DNA of 64,000 nt, taken from Ceratotherium simum simum (taxonomy: Eukaryota > Chordata > Mammalia > Perissodactyla > Rhinocerotidae). Below the pieces are notes generated by a model. It was not told the DNA's origin and did no database searches. It worked only from the letters and a program-made list of their open reading frames with translations. The stretch is taken from NCBI RefSeq assembly GCF_000283155.1, contig NW_004454163.1, forward strand, positions 393,214-457,213, read 5' to 3'. Below are positions 34,017-46,402 of the stretch, piece after piece (position 1 is the stretch's first letter; every line of letters begins with the position of its first letter). A program made the translations under genes and the position numbers.

Positions 34017-34760
34017 ACTGTATCTATATCAGTAAGCTGCTGTATTCCATCGTTGCACTGAAATAGGGATAGATTTGTCATAAAAAATGTGAATCTGAAA
34101 TTATTTTATGATTCTGCAATATTTTCTGGTTTCAAAAAAGAAGAACATTCTGTGAAAGAATGGAGCACATATACTCTTTTCATAGTTCCCTTTCCCAAGG
34201 CAGGAGACTATGTATCTGGTAATACAGGGAAAAAATCCACAAAATGAAAAGAATAGGAGCACAGAGGCAATGTAGCCAATTTGCCTACATCTGCTCTGAA
34301 CTGTTCCAGCTAATGGATTTAGCTCCAAACTTTCATTCTGGACTATGTTACATGAAAGAAGCTGTGTTTCTTCTTATTTATTTCGGTTTCCAAAAGTAGA
34401 ATATTTGGTTATTTTAGGAATTGACAGAAATTCCATAGCATCCATGATGAACATTCTCCAAGGAGCAAAGAGGCCAAAAATATATGCTTTTAGCAGATTT
34501 TGAGCCTTCATTTTGTCTTAGCCTACAAATGTCATAATCCAACCAAACAGTTCTGAATTCTCAGCTCTATTTTTGTGTTCTGACTCTCATCTGGAAATCA
34601 TTTATTCTAAACTATACAAAGGAACATATTTCAAACATAATTTAGGTTCAATGCATAATTTCTGGTCTACCTTGCAAAAGTTTGTTAAAGCTTGAACAAT
34701 AGAGTATTTAATTGTGCTCTCTCTCAAAAAAATAGATAGGTATGGCTCAAATACTTTTTA
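34017..34760. other. Unassigned sequence
   Basis: No gene or family recognised. Confidence 0.35.
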
Positions 34761-35020
34761 TTTATCATTAAAAAACTGCTGCAAATGCTGTTGTGTGGCA
34801 GTGACAAAAGGGAGCTAATTAGCTGTATTTTTTATGACATTTTCCCATGATCCTTTTGCGTGACAGGGACTGCTTGAGACATATTATTGGGTTGCAACGT
34901 TCAATGTCTTGGATCATCTCGAGGAGCGGGCAAGAGCTGTTATTGGGAGACAGAGGGCGTAGGAAGGCGAGCTGAGGTCCTAACCAAGGAGCCGAAGGAG
35001 TAAGAAGCCTTTCTTCTCAA
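34761..35020. other. Candidate conserved non-coding block (unproven)
   Basis: A stretch with no recognisable repeat, containing an 'AGCTAATTAGCTGTATTTTT' homeodomain-like AT core, GC-richer flanks and intact CpGs. The call rests only on texture and needs cross-species alignment. Confidence 0.2.
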
Positions 35021-35064
35021 TTTCTTCTACACTCATATTTAAATAAATTATACACATAAATGAT

Positions 35065-35160
35065 TTTATACATATATATATATATATGTATATCTATCTA
35101 TATATGCATACATACGCATATATACATATGTATGAATGTACATACATCATGTGGTATTGT
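35065..35160. repeat. (TA)n / (CATA)n microsatellite
   Basis: Alternating TATATA followed by CATACATA-type units. Confidence 0.9.
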
Positions 35161-35251
35161 TTCATTTGGGGTCACTTTGCCTAAAATGTTAAGGCTTTTT
35201 TAAAAAAATAAAAATACAACAGAACAAGAAGCCCCCACACCGCCCACCAAA

Positions 35252-35566
35252 TTTATTTTACAAAATTTCCATAGCATTCCTGTTGCACGTTCTATTTACA
35301 GTTTGACGTTCTCCCAATTTTTGACGGATATTCTCCTGGAACCAGTTTTCATCAACGCGACTCTTGTCTTCATGTAAAGAGCCACAGCGAAAAGACGAGC
35401 AGACATATGCACATATCTGCTGTGACATATGCTTGATGAGGAAACTCCTGAGCAGAGAATGTGAGTCAAAGCGGTGGGATGCAAATATGAAGAGACCTTC
35501 AGAACACATGGCTTTGATGGGAAGAGCTGGCAAAGCCAGGAGAAAATTACTAATATGTCTTCGCAA
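35252..35566 (-). other. Unexplained 102-codon ORF ending at a poly(A)-like signal
   Basis: On the minus strand an open frame ends in TAA (35258-35260), followed at once by AATAAA (35252-35257) and then a G/T-rich stretch, the arrangement of a cleavage and polyadenylation site. A pyrimidine tract ending in AG (exon boundary at 35526) precedes it and could be a 3' splice site. The protein has no motif I recognise and the length alone is not significant. It could be a terminal exon, a degraded retrocopy or chance. Confidence 0.25.
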
Positions 35567-35580
35567 GACTATTGGGATAG

Positions 35581-38368
35581 TTTAATTAAATAGGCAAATT
35601 CCTGATATTCATGGGCATTCCTCTTGCATATTTAAAAATCCGCATGTTAAAACACTTGAGCATGTAGTATGTTTAAACACAACAGGGAAAGTTTTGCAAA
35701 GTTGGTAATCGGTGCTGCTTTGGAAAATAACGAAGTTGAAAAAACTTCTCTCTGTGCTGCTTTAACCTCTTTAGTATCATTTTTTCAAAATACCTATGCA
35801 AATTTGTGTAATCTGCCTGATATTGAGTAGGTTAATTTTTCATCTAGTACACAATAAATGAAGCATCCTAGTAAACGTAAAAAAATTGTTTTATTTCTTA
35901 TGCAATGATGAGAAAGAATCTTAAACTGTCTAAAAAATGTCTGTCCAATATAATCTGATATGAGAGAGATCAATAGAAAGAGATTTAAAAGATCAGGGTG
36001 CAGTTTTGGTGTTAAAAAATTGGCAATAGCCACTATTTCCTGATAATGGACCCAATTTATCTTTCTTGAAATGACAACCAGGCGCTATTACAGGGCAAAG
36101 GAACTTCAGCAAATCTTCTTTAAAATTTGTTGCATGTGATAGAGTAGTTTTTTTATGCGGGAAAAGAAAAAAACATTGCTCAGGTGGGATTAACATCATG
36201 GGCTGTGGGATACATACGTTAATTAGGGTTGAAATTAGAATGTGGTCATAATAATGGATTGATTTGAATTAGAAGCCATAATATAACGAGTACATATCTT
36301 GAGCTAAATCGCAGCAAGTATATATTTGACTTTGACCTTGAATTGAGCTTTGATGGAAAATAAAGAAAGGAAAATAAGAGAGAGAGAAGAGTGGAGGCAA
36401 AGGGATGCTCAGATGAAGATGTGGAGAATGGTGAAAGAGTAAGGGCACCGAGTCCACAGCATAGATTTGTGGAACACAAAGTAGTTAGAGAAGGCCAGAA
36501 ATAAAAAAACAGGGGGTCTATATTTTTACTCCTTTTGGTTTCCCTTTCTTTCCAGTTTTCCACTTCTTGAATCAGTTAATATTCTTTTCACTAACTCTGT
36601 TGTGGTGGCCTGAGAGGCTGGTAGGATTTGCCCGCCTGACACTATTGATACATAATACATTAAATGGAATAATATTCTCATCTTTTGAGCCTTGAGTTTC
36701 ATTATCACTGGACTACTTTGATAGCATTAAGCTACTTGACAGACATGGAGGAACTCTACACACACTGCACACGGCTGTATATATCTGTTTGTATATTTAC
36801 GGAGATAGCTAAGCTCCCAACTCCTAATAAAGGCATAGTCCTTTAAAATCAAGCTATAATTATTTCTCTTTAAATGTAATGTTTAGCTACATTTATCCTT
36901 CACCTATTAGCCAAACTAAATATATGAATTATATAGCACAAACGAAGATTTTGAATTCTACAAGCTAAGTCACAAGTATCTGTCTCCCTTTATTCTATTC
37001 ATGTAAGTGAGGCTACGTACTCTTCAAAGATGAATACGAGGAGTGACCTTTTTCTGTTGAATATATGGGATTTCCATACTAATGGGAAGGTGAAGTCCTA
37101 TGCATAAGAAGCCTCTTACTTACAATATTGTAGTCAATCAGGAAATATCAAAATGTTATAAAAAAGATTGTTAAAATGGATGAAGTTGTGTAAAAATGGT
37201 ATGAGAAGAAATCAGAGATTGTCATAAATTGGAATAATGCAGAGCTAGCAATAAGAAATCAGTAAATAGAAATAAATTAAAGATAAAATTATTTAAATGA
37301 ACAAAAATTGGGTCATCAAAATTGGATAGTGTTTTATTATGGTGAATAAAAATAAGCCTTTTCATCACATACATCATGAATTCACTAAAGGAACATGCTT
37401 TAAATTGTTTGGTTATGCTGATGGCTTTGTGTTCATCTACCTACTCTTTTGCATGTTGCTTTTAAAGAATTCTGCATATCTTTTGATTACAATTGGCTCG
37501 GGTATGGGCTGTAGTTATGGTTAAGGAATAAAGAGGGAAATATTCCTCAAAGGACAGAAACTCAGCCCTTGACTCATGGTAAACTAGTTACTTTATTTAT
37601 CACAGGTGGTGATAAGATTAAGTGAATAGAAATCAAACCCCAGTTTCAAGGATCTGGTGCCTACTTTCCGGGAAGCTAATGACCAAGCAAAATAAAAAGT
37701 TTAAACTAAAAAGGGAAATTAAAAAAATACCATTTATGAATGAGCCCTCTCTCCATTATTGTTTCCCATTTTATTTTGTGTGTGTTTTCACATTTTTGTT
37801 GTCTTTTATTGAGGGTTTGGGATGTTTGTAGTGGGGAGTCAAGGAGTAAAAAATTAAAATTTGCTTCTGGATTTCATAACCAAAGAAATTTAGAGGGCTT
37901 TATGGATGTTCAATGTAGCAGTTTTCTCTTCTGCAATTTCACTGAAAGTGGCCAACCATCAGATTATCTAATTAGGGTTACTAACTGGATAGAGGTGGAA
38001 CAAGCATTTATTTTACAGTGTTATGGGTATTTGAATATGTGTTTAAAAAGTCCTGGCTAGTATGATCCTTGGTCCTACTCTCTTTTGAAAGACACTTTGA
38101 GTTATCTACCCGTGGATCAACCACCAAATTGAGGACTTGAGTTTTGTATTATAGAATCCTTAGTAGGAACTGAAATGTCAATAATAATTTTTTTGTAGAA
38201 ACTTGCATTCATAACAATTGATTTACTTCTGAAAATCAATTCCAAAGCCATAACTATAATTACTTCAGACCCAGATTCAAGATACCTTATATCACCAACA
38301 TTGGAGAGTATCGTAACATACAGGCTCTGAGCTCCTTCAGAGCTAAATCTTGATGTGAAATTAAATGG
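35581..38368. other. Unassigned AT-rich sequence
   Basis: No gene or repeat family recognised over 2.8 kb. This is the least repeat-like stretch of the window. ORFs up to 106 codons were inspected and lack motifs. Confidence 0.35.
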
Positions 38369-38520
38369 TGCTTCAAATGCTAATGTGTATACCAGTCACC
38401 AGAAATCTTGTTGAAACGTAGATTTGATTTCATTTTGTCTGGGGTGAGGCTTGTAATTCTTCCTTTCTAACAAGTTCCTTGGTGATGCTGATGTGGCAAT
38501 GCTGAGTTCCACACTATATA
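38369..38520 (+). mobile_element. hAT-type non-autonomous DNA transposon (MER20-like)
   Basis: 'GCTAATGTGTATACCAGTCA', 'CCAGAAATCTTGTTGAAACG', 'TCTAACAAGTTCCTTGGTGA' and 'TGATGCTGATGTGGCAATGC' follow the MER20-type order. An ancient, transposase-free element. Confidence 0.65.
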
Positions 38521-38765
38521 ACAAAGGAAAAATGGCATTCAAGTTCGTCCTAATGAAAGAAGCGGATGAATAATCAAAAATTCCATCCTAACTGGCTTTA
38601 GAATATTCTTTTGCACTTATCTGATTATAAGTTTATATTACATTTTAAAAATTTAAACTATTTTAATTGAAACATTCAAAAGAACAACTACAAAGATTTG
38701 GGAAACCCTAGAATGTGGCAATAATTCCCTGATATACTCCTCTCAATCACTGCAATGTTTTTCTT
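38521..38765. other. Unassigned sequence
   Basis: Nothing recognisable. Confidence 0.35.
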
Positions 38766-39018
38766 CTTTCTTTGGTTTTGGTGAGGAAGATTAGCCCTGA
38801 GCTAACAGCTGTTACCAATCCTCCTATTTTTGCTGAGGAAGATTGGCCCTGGGCTAACATCAGTGCCCATCTTCCTCTACTTTATATGTGGGACTCCTGC
38901 CACAGCATGGCTTGATAAGCAGTGTGTAGGTCCATGCCTGGGGTCTGAACCTGTGAACCCTGGGCCAGCAAAGCCTAGCGTGCAAACTTAACCACTATGC
39001 CACTGTGTGGGCCCCCAT
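38766..39018 (-). mobile_element. ERE-type SINE
   Basis: Reversed ERE with two phrases (GAGCTAACAGCTG and GGCTAACATCAG), 'TATATGTGGGACTCCTGCC', 'ACAGCATGGCTTGATAAGC' and a decayed head ending 'GTGGGCCCCC'. The flanking TGCAATGTTTTT (38751) and TGCAATTTTCTT (39019) give an imperfect target duplication. Confidence 0.9.
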
Positions 39019-39590
39019 TGCAATTTTCTTTGGAGAGGCAATATAATCAATTTACATGCCAGTTCTTGACAATGTGGACTTGCTTTCTTTTCCTCTTAGA
39101 ATCTTGTCTGTCTAGTTTCCTTTTTAGGACACATTTAAGTTCCTGTCTCAGGGAAGGGATGTGTTGGATTGTTTATAAGTTTTCCTATTGAAGTATTGTT
39201 AAAGACGGTAGATGGATTCCCAAGGCAACACAGAAAAATATTTTGTCTATGTGATATCGGACTAGATAAAAAAAAAATTCCAGGCTGTGAGAGTAGGGAG
39301 TTTTGTAGAAAAGGAGCAGGAGGAGGAAGAGGAGGAAGAAAAGGGGAGGTTGCTGCTTTCCTGGGTGTGAAGCCAAACCTTGCTGAGATTTCCAAACGGC
39401 AAAGTATGCCTTTGGCACTGAGTCATTTTCAAATATTCGTCTATCTTTCCATTTTAGCCATTTCCCCATGATCCCCAAAGTTCCATGTATTCAAATTACC
39501 TAAGCCTTATCAAAATAGGTGATGCACAGGGCCCCATGCAGAGGCAAAGACTGTGCTGTGCACACCTCCAGGGGACAACAGTTTCTGGAA
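39019..39590. other. Unassigned; GA-rich tract at 39309-39348
   Basis: A GGAGGAAGA-type purine tract lies in otherwise unrecognised sequence and produces low-complexity frames on both strands. Confidence 0.45.
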
Positions 39591-39775
39591 TTAAATAACA
39601 TGCATCAGAATTGCCTGCAGATACCTGTTTGAATGCAAATTCCTGTACCTACTTCAAGCCTACTGATTTAGAATCTCTGAGATGGGGCCAAAAACTTTGC
39701 ATTTCTCCCAAATTCTATAATACGATGTTGCATACACTACAGTATAAGGACCACTAGCCTACATTTTGCATGTTA
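39591..39775 (+). mobile_element. hAT-type non-autonomous DNA transposon (MER5/MER20 class)
   Basis: 'CATGCATCAGAATTGCCTGC', 'CTACTGATTTAGAATCTCTG', 'GATGGGGCCAAAAACTTTGC' and 'AGTATAAGGACCACTAGCC' follow the class consensus order. Confidence 0.65.
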
Positions 39776-40441
39776 TATAGTCCTGCTGTATTGCACATAA
39801 TTGTTATTCTGCAGCCCCCACAAATTAAAAATATATTGTCTTTAACATAGCTTGATGAGATATTGTTGAAGAGACACAGATGTTTGGATTTTAAAAGAGA
39901 ATTACTGTTAAGTAAAATGTTACTCTCTTTGGCAGAATTGTAGTTATTAGGACAGAGAGAAGGGATTTCTGAGATAAGTATATTTAGGAAGAAAAGAGAT
40001 ATGTTGGGGGTAGGTGGAACTACATGGACAGGATATTTATAACTGAGATTTTCCTCTGGAGTAAAATCTTCAAAGATGTTTCTCAGAAGAGAAACAACTT
40101 CCTCTCTTCCTTATGAACTGAAAGATTCCATAGATAGTTATAAGCCCCAACGCACCCACACACAGTCATGTATAGTTATCTTAGTAGTGATAAGGCAGGC
40201 TCTATAGGTGATAGAAATTTGGAGGCAGAGGCAACCGTTTTGGTTTGTGGATAATTTTTAAATCATATGATGGTACATAAGGGCTGTGTGGTTTCATTAT
40301 ATTTTCCAGGTGACTGAAGCAGCGTCAGGGAGGAAGTAGCAATTTCCTTGTTGCACAAATATCTACTTCTGAGTCCTTCCCGCTGAACCAGTCAAAAAAA
40401 CATTTGATGAAATTAGCAGCATAATGTGGTTAATACCAGTA
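39776..40441. other. Unassigned sequence
   Basis: Nothing recognisable. Confidence 0.35.
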
Positions 40442-40532
40442 TTTTCTTTTTCTTTCTCTCCTTCTCTTTCTCTCTCTCTTTCTCTTTCCTTCCTTTCTTC
40501 CTTCTTTCTCTCTTTCTTTCCTTCTTTCTTTC
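40442..40532. repeat. 91-nt uninterrupted pyrimidine tract
   Basis: C/T only, mixing TTTC, TTCC and CT units. The minus-strand frame across it is an artefact rich in Arg, Glu and Lys. Confidence 0.95.
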
Positions 40533-41535
40533 GGGATGGAGGAGGCTGTTTGTTGGCTGAATTTAGATTTACTATGTAAAATATGCTCACAGTTAATTGA
40601 AGGTGATTTATGGTTATAACCTTAAATAGAGAGAGGAGAGGTGTAAGACTGAGATGAAAAGTCACAGACCTTAAAAGTCCAACTTTGATTCTGGCTAGGG
40701 CTCCACACAGACATTCTCCTTTTAGTCTTTATTCATTTCCTGCTCCCACTCTTCATCTGCAAAATGGTGAAGTAATAACTACTGTGTAGCAATGTTCTCT
40801 GGGTGTAATCAATGTTTTGCCCAAGATGAAAAGTAGTTTATGTGTGGAATGAACATTATTACTTTAATTTTGACCACATGCCGTGCATGAAATAGGTCAT
40901 TAGGCAAAAAGTTTTCTTTTAAACTCAGAAGTAGAATATGATAAGACACAGTGAAAACACACTATTTCACAAACGCAGTGAGATGAAAAGTTCAGTATCT
41001 GCTGTAGTAAAAGTCTTCATACATTTTAAAAACAGCACGAGGTTTAGGTGCTTGTTTTTCTGAGAATAACTCTTGCTAGTTCTTGGGAAGGGAGGTTAAG
41101 GACCACCAAGATCATTGACGGTAGACTCCTTAGAACCCTTCCATGAGTGGAAGGGACTCCAGAGGGAAAAGAAAAGATAATGTGAAGATAAAACAGCCCA
41201 GTTCCTTCCTAAAGTCCTTGTCTAACATATAGGGTCCCTCAGTCCTCCAGCTAACTCATATTTGACCATAAGTTGTGGCCTTGTTGTGAGACAAGACTCA
41301 GAATTCCTAGAGAGAAGAGGCTGATGCTTCTTTCAACCTTCTAGACCCAATACACAAGGTTCTTTAAAATTTAGAGTGATCTACTAAGGAAAAACTATGA
41401 GAAAGGCAGTATTTGCTTCAAAATACTCTTGAAATAAACTCTCAATGGCTCTGGGGATAACTGGGGGATTGGATTTTAGCGGAGGGAAGTTGACTAAAGA
41501 CAAGTCAGTGATTTGACTTGGCATATGCTGTCCCG
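40533..41535. other. Unassigned; possible MIR trace near 40750
   Basis: 'TCTTCATCTGCAAAATGG' at 40751-40768 resembles the reversed MIR core, too short to annotate alone. Confidence 0.35.
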
Positions 41536-41697
41536 TACATGTAACTATTTAAATTAAAACTAAAAATATAGTTTGTCAGTCATTCTGGCATATTTCAAGT
41601 ACTCAATATCCACATGTGGCTAATGGCTATTGTATCAAATATACAGATATAGAACATGTTTATCATTGTAGAAAGTTCTATTGACAAGCACTGGACT
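41536..41697 (+). mobile_element. hAT-type non-autonomous DNA transposon (MER class)
   Basis: 'CCACATGTGGCTAATGGC', 'ACAGATATAGAACATGTTTA' and 'GTAGAAAGTTCTATTGACAA' are hallmarks of a mammalian MER family with near-palindromic ends. The left end is decayed. Confidence 0.75.
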
Positions 41698-42499
41698 AGA
41701 CTTTTATGGGCCAAATTGCCCATAATGAAATGTCTTTCTGCATCTTGAACAGGCCTCAAGTCTGACCTGGTGCCTATGCTTACTTCTCTTTTCAAAGTTG
41801 TGAAATAATCACCTATGCTTCAAATTTTAGGACTCTCTATGTTCAGCAGTAGGATTTCCATTTGAAATGGGGATCCCAAACACTAGACTGCTTGTAGTAA
41901 TATGGGCTCTTCTAATCAATCTATCAGTCATACAGGCAAGTAAGAAAGCACATATTGGACAGCAACTATTTGGGCTGTTAGCAATGTTTGGGCACAAAGG
42001 AGATAGAAGAAAAAATGTGGTCTTTATTCTAAAGATGTTCATATGACTCTGAGGAACAGTTACCTGTAATGGAAAAAAACATGGAACAGGGTTACACATA
42101 AACTTAAATGTGTGCTCTAGTGCTTTGAGTTTTGAAAGAAAAAGCGCATCTTCCCAAAGCTTCAGGGCTCTTCTCTGGTGTGGTTAATGGCAACCTCTTT
42201 GAGGGGACCGGATGGGATTTGAGGGTAAATATGCCAGAATTCCTGAGCTTAGGTGGAAGGTAGAGGTAGAGGGTGAGTGACAGCGGGTTTTGACGTATTT
42301 TTTTTTTGTTTTAGAAACACAAAAATTCTTTCTTCAGGCAGTTGGTGACAGCACTATGATGCTGGATCTTGTGTGTAGCATAAGATATTTTTACCTTTTC
42401 TATTTATAGAAACACTGAAAGACAGCTTTCCCACTCGCCACAATTCTTTGTCCGTATTCCTCAGGCTTCTAGATAACTAAAAAAACAACCAATCAACTA
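41698..42499. other. Unassigned sequence
   Basis: No gene or family recognised. A 90-codon minus-strand frame (41827-42099) lacks motifs. Confidence 0.35.
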
Positions 42500-43397
42500 A
42501 CTTTCCAACTTCAGATCAAACGTGAGGAAATCAATGGCATTCAATCAAAGAATGAGAGGTACCCAAATCATTTAGTTCTCTGTTTTGGGGAAAAATAGAT
42601 GCCTGTATATAATGCTCACCATTCTGGCAAACATGAAGGAAAAAACCAAACAGTGTGGAACCTATGAAGAGATTTGGTAACAGAAAAGGGATAAATAATA
42701 CATACATAATAAATAAATACTTATTTCATTGTAGCTGTAGTCAGTATAAAATTTTGAAAACAATTAAATTTTATAAAATATTATATATATGACAATATAG
42801 AAAAGAAATGACATAAGATGATAGAAATGAAAAAAATGTGTGGGCCAAGAGATAGAAAGAAATATAAAAGTCATTACGTACAATAAATAAAAGTGTTATA
42901 AAATTTATTAAAATCCGAAATAAAATTTTTACCTGTTGTAGACAAAGAACAGGACTGACATGGCAGAAGTTCCAGAATTGCATAAAAGATTATCTTAAGA
43001 TTTTGCCTATAATGTAGAGGAAAGGAAAAAGAGATAAAACAACTAATGGAAAGACGATACACATAAGAAACAAACAACAAATTATGGAAACTTGCTTTTG
43101 TTCTGAAGAAGAATCAGAGCAAATGACCTAGAAGAAATACGCAAAAGTATTATAAGAGAAAACATTCAAACCAGAGAATAAAATTGCTCTGTAAACTCAA
43201 ATGGCTCATGAGTTGTCAAATTTAACTAAAAGGAACTGAATATAAACACATTCTGAAGAAAGTCTGGACCATTAACAATGAAAAAGGAACCTACAAGCAT
43301 CTAGAATGAAGAAAAAAATTAAATACAATGAAAGAAAAACTAGCTGGGTTTCAAACTTTTCCACAACTATTAAGAAAAGACAATAATAGAGCAACAT
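42500..43397 (+). mobile_element. Probable 5' part of an old LINE-1
   Basis: A-rich, 'AAGAAGAATCAGAGCAAATG'- and 'GACCTAGAAGAAATACGCAA'-like text resembles decayed L1 ORF1-side sequence, and the position just upstream of recognisable ORF2 supports this. No frame survives. Confidence 0.4.
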
Positions 43398-43829
43398 CTA
43401 TAGGAGGACTTCCCAACATTTTTACAACGTGGTGCACAGAGGAAATGAAACGTTGCGTGATAAACGCTCAGGGCTGTTTGACTAGTGTGGAGTTCCGATT
43501 TCTGAGGCCTTTGCTCAGCCACCCTCAGGCTGAGAGGATTCCCACCTGTGTCATCATTCCTAAAACCTATTCTTGACACACCAGGTTGAAAGGTCTGTTA
43601 TAAGGTGGTTTAAGGGAAAAGGTTGTGTTGTAAGAATTCTGCAGTCAGTCAAGTTCTCATTTACACTGGGAAACGGAAAGGGAAAGATTAAAAAGCTAGC
43701 ATTCATTCTATTCTGAAAACAAACAACTATCAAACACTTTAGAGTCATTTTGAAGTTAAGTGAGGTACAATTAAATAAACACTTTAGCAAAGAATTTGTA
43801 AGCGATGCTAAGAAAAAAATTGATGGAAA
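43398..43829. other. Unassigned insertion between L1 parts
   Basis: Base composition changes sharply here, and CpG-containing text ('AACGTTGCGTGATAAACGCT') appears. It may be an old DNA transposon, not identified. Confidence 0.3.
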
Positions 43830-45617
43830 AATTGCAAAATTATTATAACAAAATTATAATAAGAAAGTAGTGTAAAAAGTGGTAATCGAGCTTTAGATAC
43901 TGATTATAACAAAAAATGAAAGCATAGAAGGGTAGACATGGAATAAAAAAGTTTAGTAATTTTCTCATTCTATGTAGAAGAGGTCAGGATATGCTCTTAA
44001 ATTATTGATATTCATAATTAGAGACATTGAAGGTCAATATTTTAAAAATGCAAGCTTAACACATAAAACGAAAACAGGATGTTTACCTTTAAAATCACAA
44101 GAAAAAAATTAAACTATAATGTAAAGGAAGTACAATAAATAGAAACCATAAAACTAGACCAGAGAAGACCAGACATATTAATCATGAAAATAAGTTTAAA
44201 TACTGAATTTTTTATTAATAGGCAATTCTCAGACTGTGGGCAAATATCAAAACACAGACGTCTTTGGCAGGACAATTTTGCTATTAAAAAGCTCAAACCC
44301 TATACAGAAGAAAGAACTTAAACACACTATATAAATCACATACATTTATATATATGTTAGAAAATAAGAAAGAAATTAACATGAATTAACATGAATTAAG
44401 ATACTAGGAAAATAATAAAATAAAGATGAAGGAAATAAAATAAAGGAATTAACAGAAATAAAGGTAGAAATTAATGAAACAGTCCTAAACCATAAAAAAA
44501 GAAAGCTGGTTCTTTGAAAAGATCAATAAAATAGATTCAACTTGGGCAAGTCTTATCTAGCTAATTATAGAATAAATCTATTTAAAATTAGAAATTGGAG
44601 TGGTTTTATTTATCAATATTGAAATGATTAAAACACGGTATAAAAATAATGGGTAAATTGCCTGGCAACAAATGAAAAATCCAGAAAAAAGGGATATTTT
44701 TTCTAGGAAATACATGTAAAAAGTTGAAAATACAATGGGTAAATAAACAATAAAAATACCAGAAGATAATTCAATTATTTTTTTTTTAAATAACAGAGGG
44801 CAAAATATCTTCATTAAAAAAAGCACAAATCCCCAGAGCCTTAAAAAATGACTGGCAAATTTATAATTTCATAAAATTTTTTTTATCATCATAAAAATTT
44901 CATAAAAAATTTAAAACATCTTTTAAAAAAAGAGATGTTATCAATAAAGTAAATTTTAAAATAAAGAACAGGAGAAAATGTTGGCAATATATCAACAGAT
45001 AATGGATAAATATGTAAAAGTATAAAGAGCTACTATGGGCCAAAAGGAAAAAGATAAACAAATAGAAAAATGGATAATGGATATGAACAGGCAATTCATT
45101 GTGGAATATATACAAATGATTGATAAACATATAAAAACTATTATACTTGCAAATGCAAATTATATGATAAAGACGCTTTTCTCCTTATAAGATTGACAAA
45201 ACTTGAAGTAATTGATAAAAAACTATTTTTGGCCAGAATGTGAGCAAACGCTGTTGATGGTATATAAATTGGTGAAGCCTTTGAAAATGGAAAGCAATTT
45301 TACACGAAGGTATTATTGGATTGTGTGTATGTGTGCATGTATATGTGTCTGTTTATGTGTGTGTGTGTAGATAGGTCTTAAAAACAACACATGCATATAT
45401 ATTTTTCTATATACATATTTTGCATATATTTGCATTCCTGGAAAGTAGAATTGAAGGATGCACCCCATTATTTCCTCTGAGAAGAGGGAGCAGTGGCTGG
45501 AGTGGTAGTGAATAAGGCTTTCATATTATGCTTGGTGTATTAGATGTTTTTCTAATTTGTTGTATTTTTAACAAAGAGAAATATCATTTATTACTTATTT
45601 AAATAAAAATATAACTT
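43830..45617 (+). mobile_element. Old LINE-1: ORF2 and 3' UTR remnants
   Basis: 44377-44580 matches the region between endonuclease and reverse transcriptase ('AAGCTGGTTCTTTGAAAAGA', 'TCAATAAAATAGATTCAAC'). 44985-45310 matches the C-terminal part ('GGATATGAACAGGCAATTCA', 'AATTGGTGAAGCCTTTGAAA'). 45450-45617 matches an L1M 3' UTR. Large parts of the reverse transcriptase are missing and no frame survives. Confidence 0.7.
45318..45370. repeat. (TG)n microsatellite
   Basis: Imperfect GT/TG alternation, within the L1 remnant. Confidence 0.85.
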
Positions 45618-46136
45618 CTTGGAAAAGGAGTGGAGGGGATTTGTATTCTAAAGGCACAGAGAAATCATCTTAGGGATATCCTGATGGATATTTTGGTTAT
45701 GAAACGGTTAGCTGTGGAATATTCTATATTGATTAAACTAAATTGGGTAGCATAACAGCAGAAATTTTAGGGCTGTCTCACGGTGACTTGAAAGAGCATA
45801 AGGGCTGTGAAGCGTTCTCCCAAGTCATTAAAACTCTTTCTACATTTAATTGAAAATTACCGCCTAATATTAGGTAATATTTCCCTATCATTCACTTTTA
45901 AGTTTCTTACAATTTGCCTTTTAAAATACCACAGCCGTAAAGGGTCTTTTTTGTGTGTACATTTGTTGTTAACGTCTGCTTGTTTTTTAGATTGGAGAAC
46001 TTTCAACTACAAGCATTTTCGTACCTTTTGATGTGTATTGCCAAATAGCTTTCCAGCAGCACAAAACAGTGTTCATTTTATCCCCAGTTGTGAGAAAACC
46101 AAAAACAGCAACAACCAAATATTTAACTTGTTACGT
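45618..46136. other. Mostly unassigned; possible reversed L1 piece near 46000-46110
   Basis: 'ATTGCCAAATAGCTTTCCAG' resembles a reversed L1 ORF2 C-terminal motif. Otherwise unrecognised. Confidence 0.4.
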
Positions 46137-46150
46137 CTTGTACGATTTTT

Positions 46151-46388
46151 GTGTGTGTGTGTGAGGAAGTTCGGCCCTGAGCTAACATCTGCCAATCCTC
46201 TTTTTTTTGCCGAGGAAGACTGGCCCTGGGCTAACATCCGTGCCCATATTCCTCTACTTTATATGTGATGCCGCCACAGCATGACTTAACACATGGTGGG
46301 TGGGTGCGTGCCCAGGATGCCAACTGGCAAACCCGGGCCGCTGCAGTGGAGTGCGCGCACTCAACTGCTTGCACCGCTGGGCTGGCCC
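46151..46388 (-). mobile_element. ERE-type SINE
   Basis: Begins in a short GT repeat (altered tail), then 'GCCCTGAGCTAACATCTGCC', 'GACTGGCCCTGGGCTAACAT', 'CAGCATGACTTAAC' and the head end 'GGGCTGGCCC'. A perfect 14-bp duplication, CTTGTACGATTTTT (46137-46150 and 46389-46402), bounds it. Confidence 0.95.
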
Positions 46389-46402
46389 CTTGTACGATTT
46401 TT

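Noticed and set aside
40363..40665. Arg/Glu/Lys-rich ORF
   Set aside because: Translation of the pure pyrimidine tract on the opposite strand.
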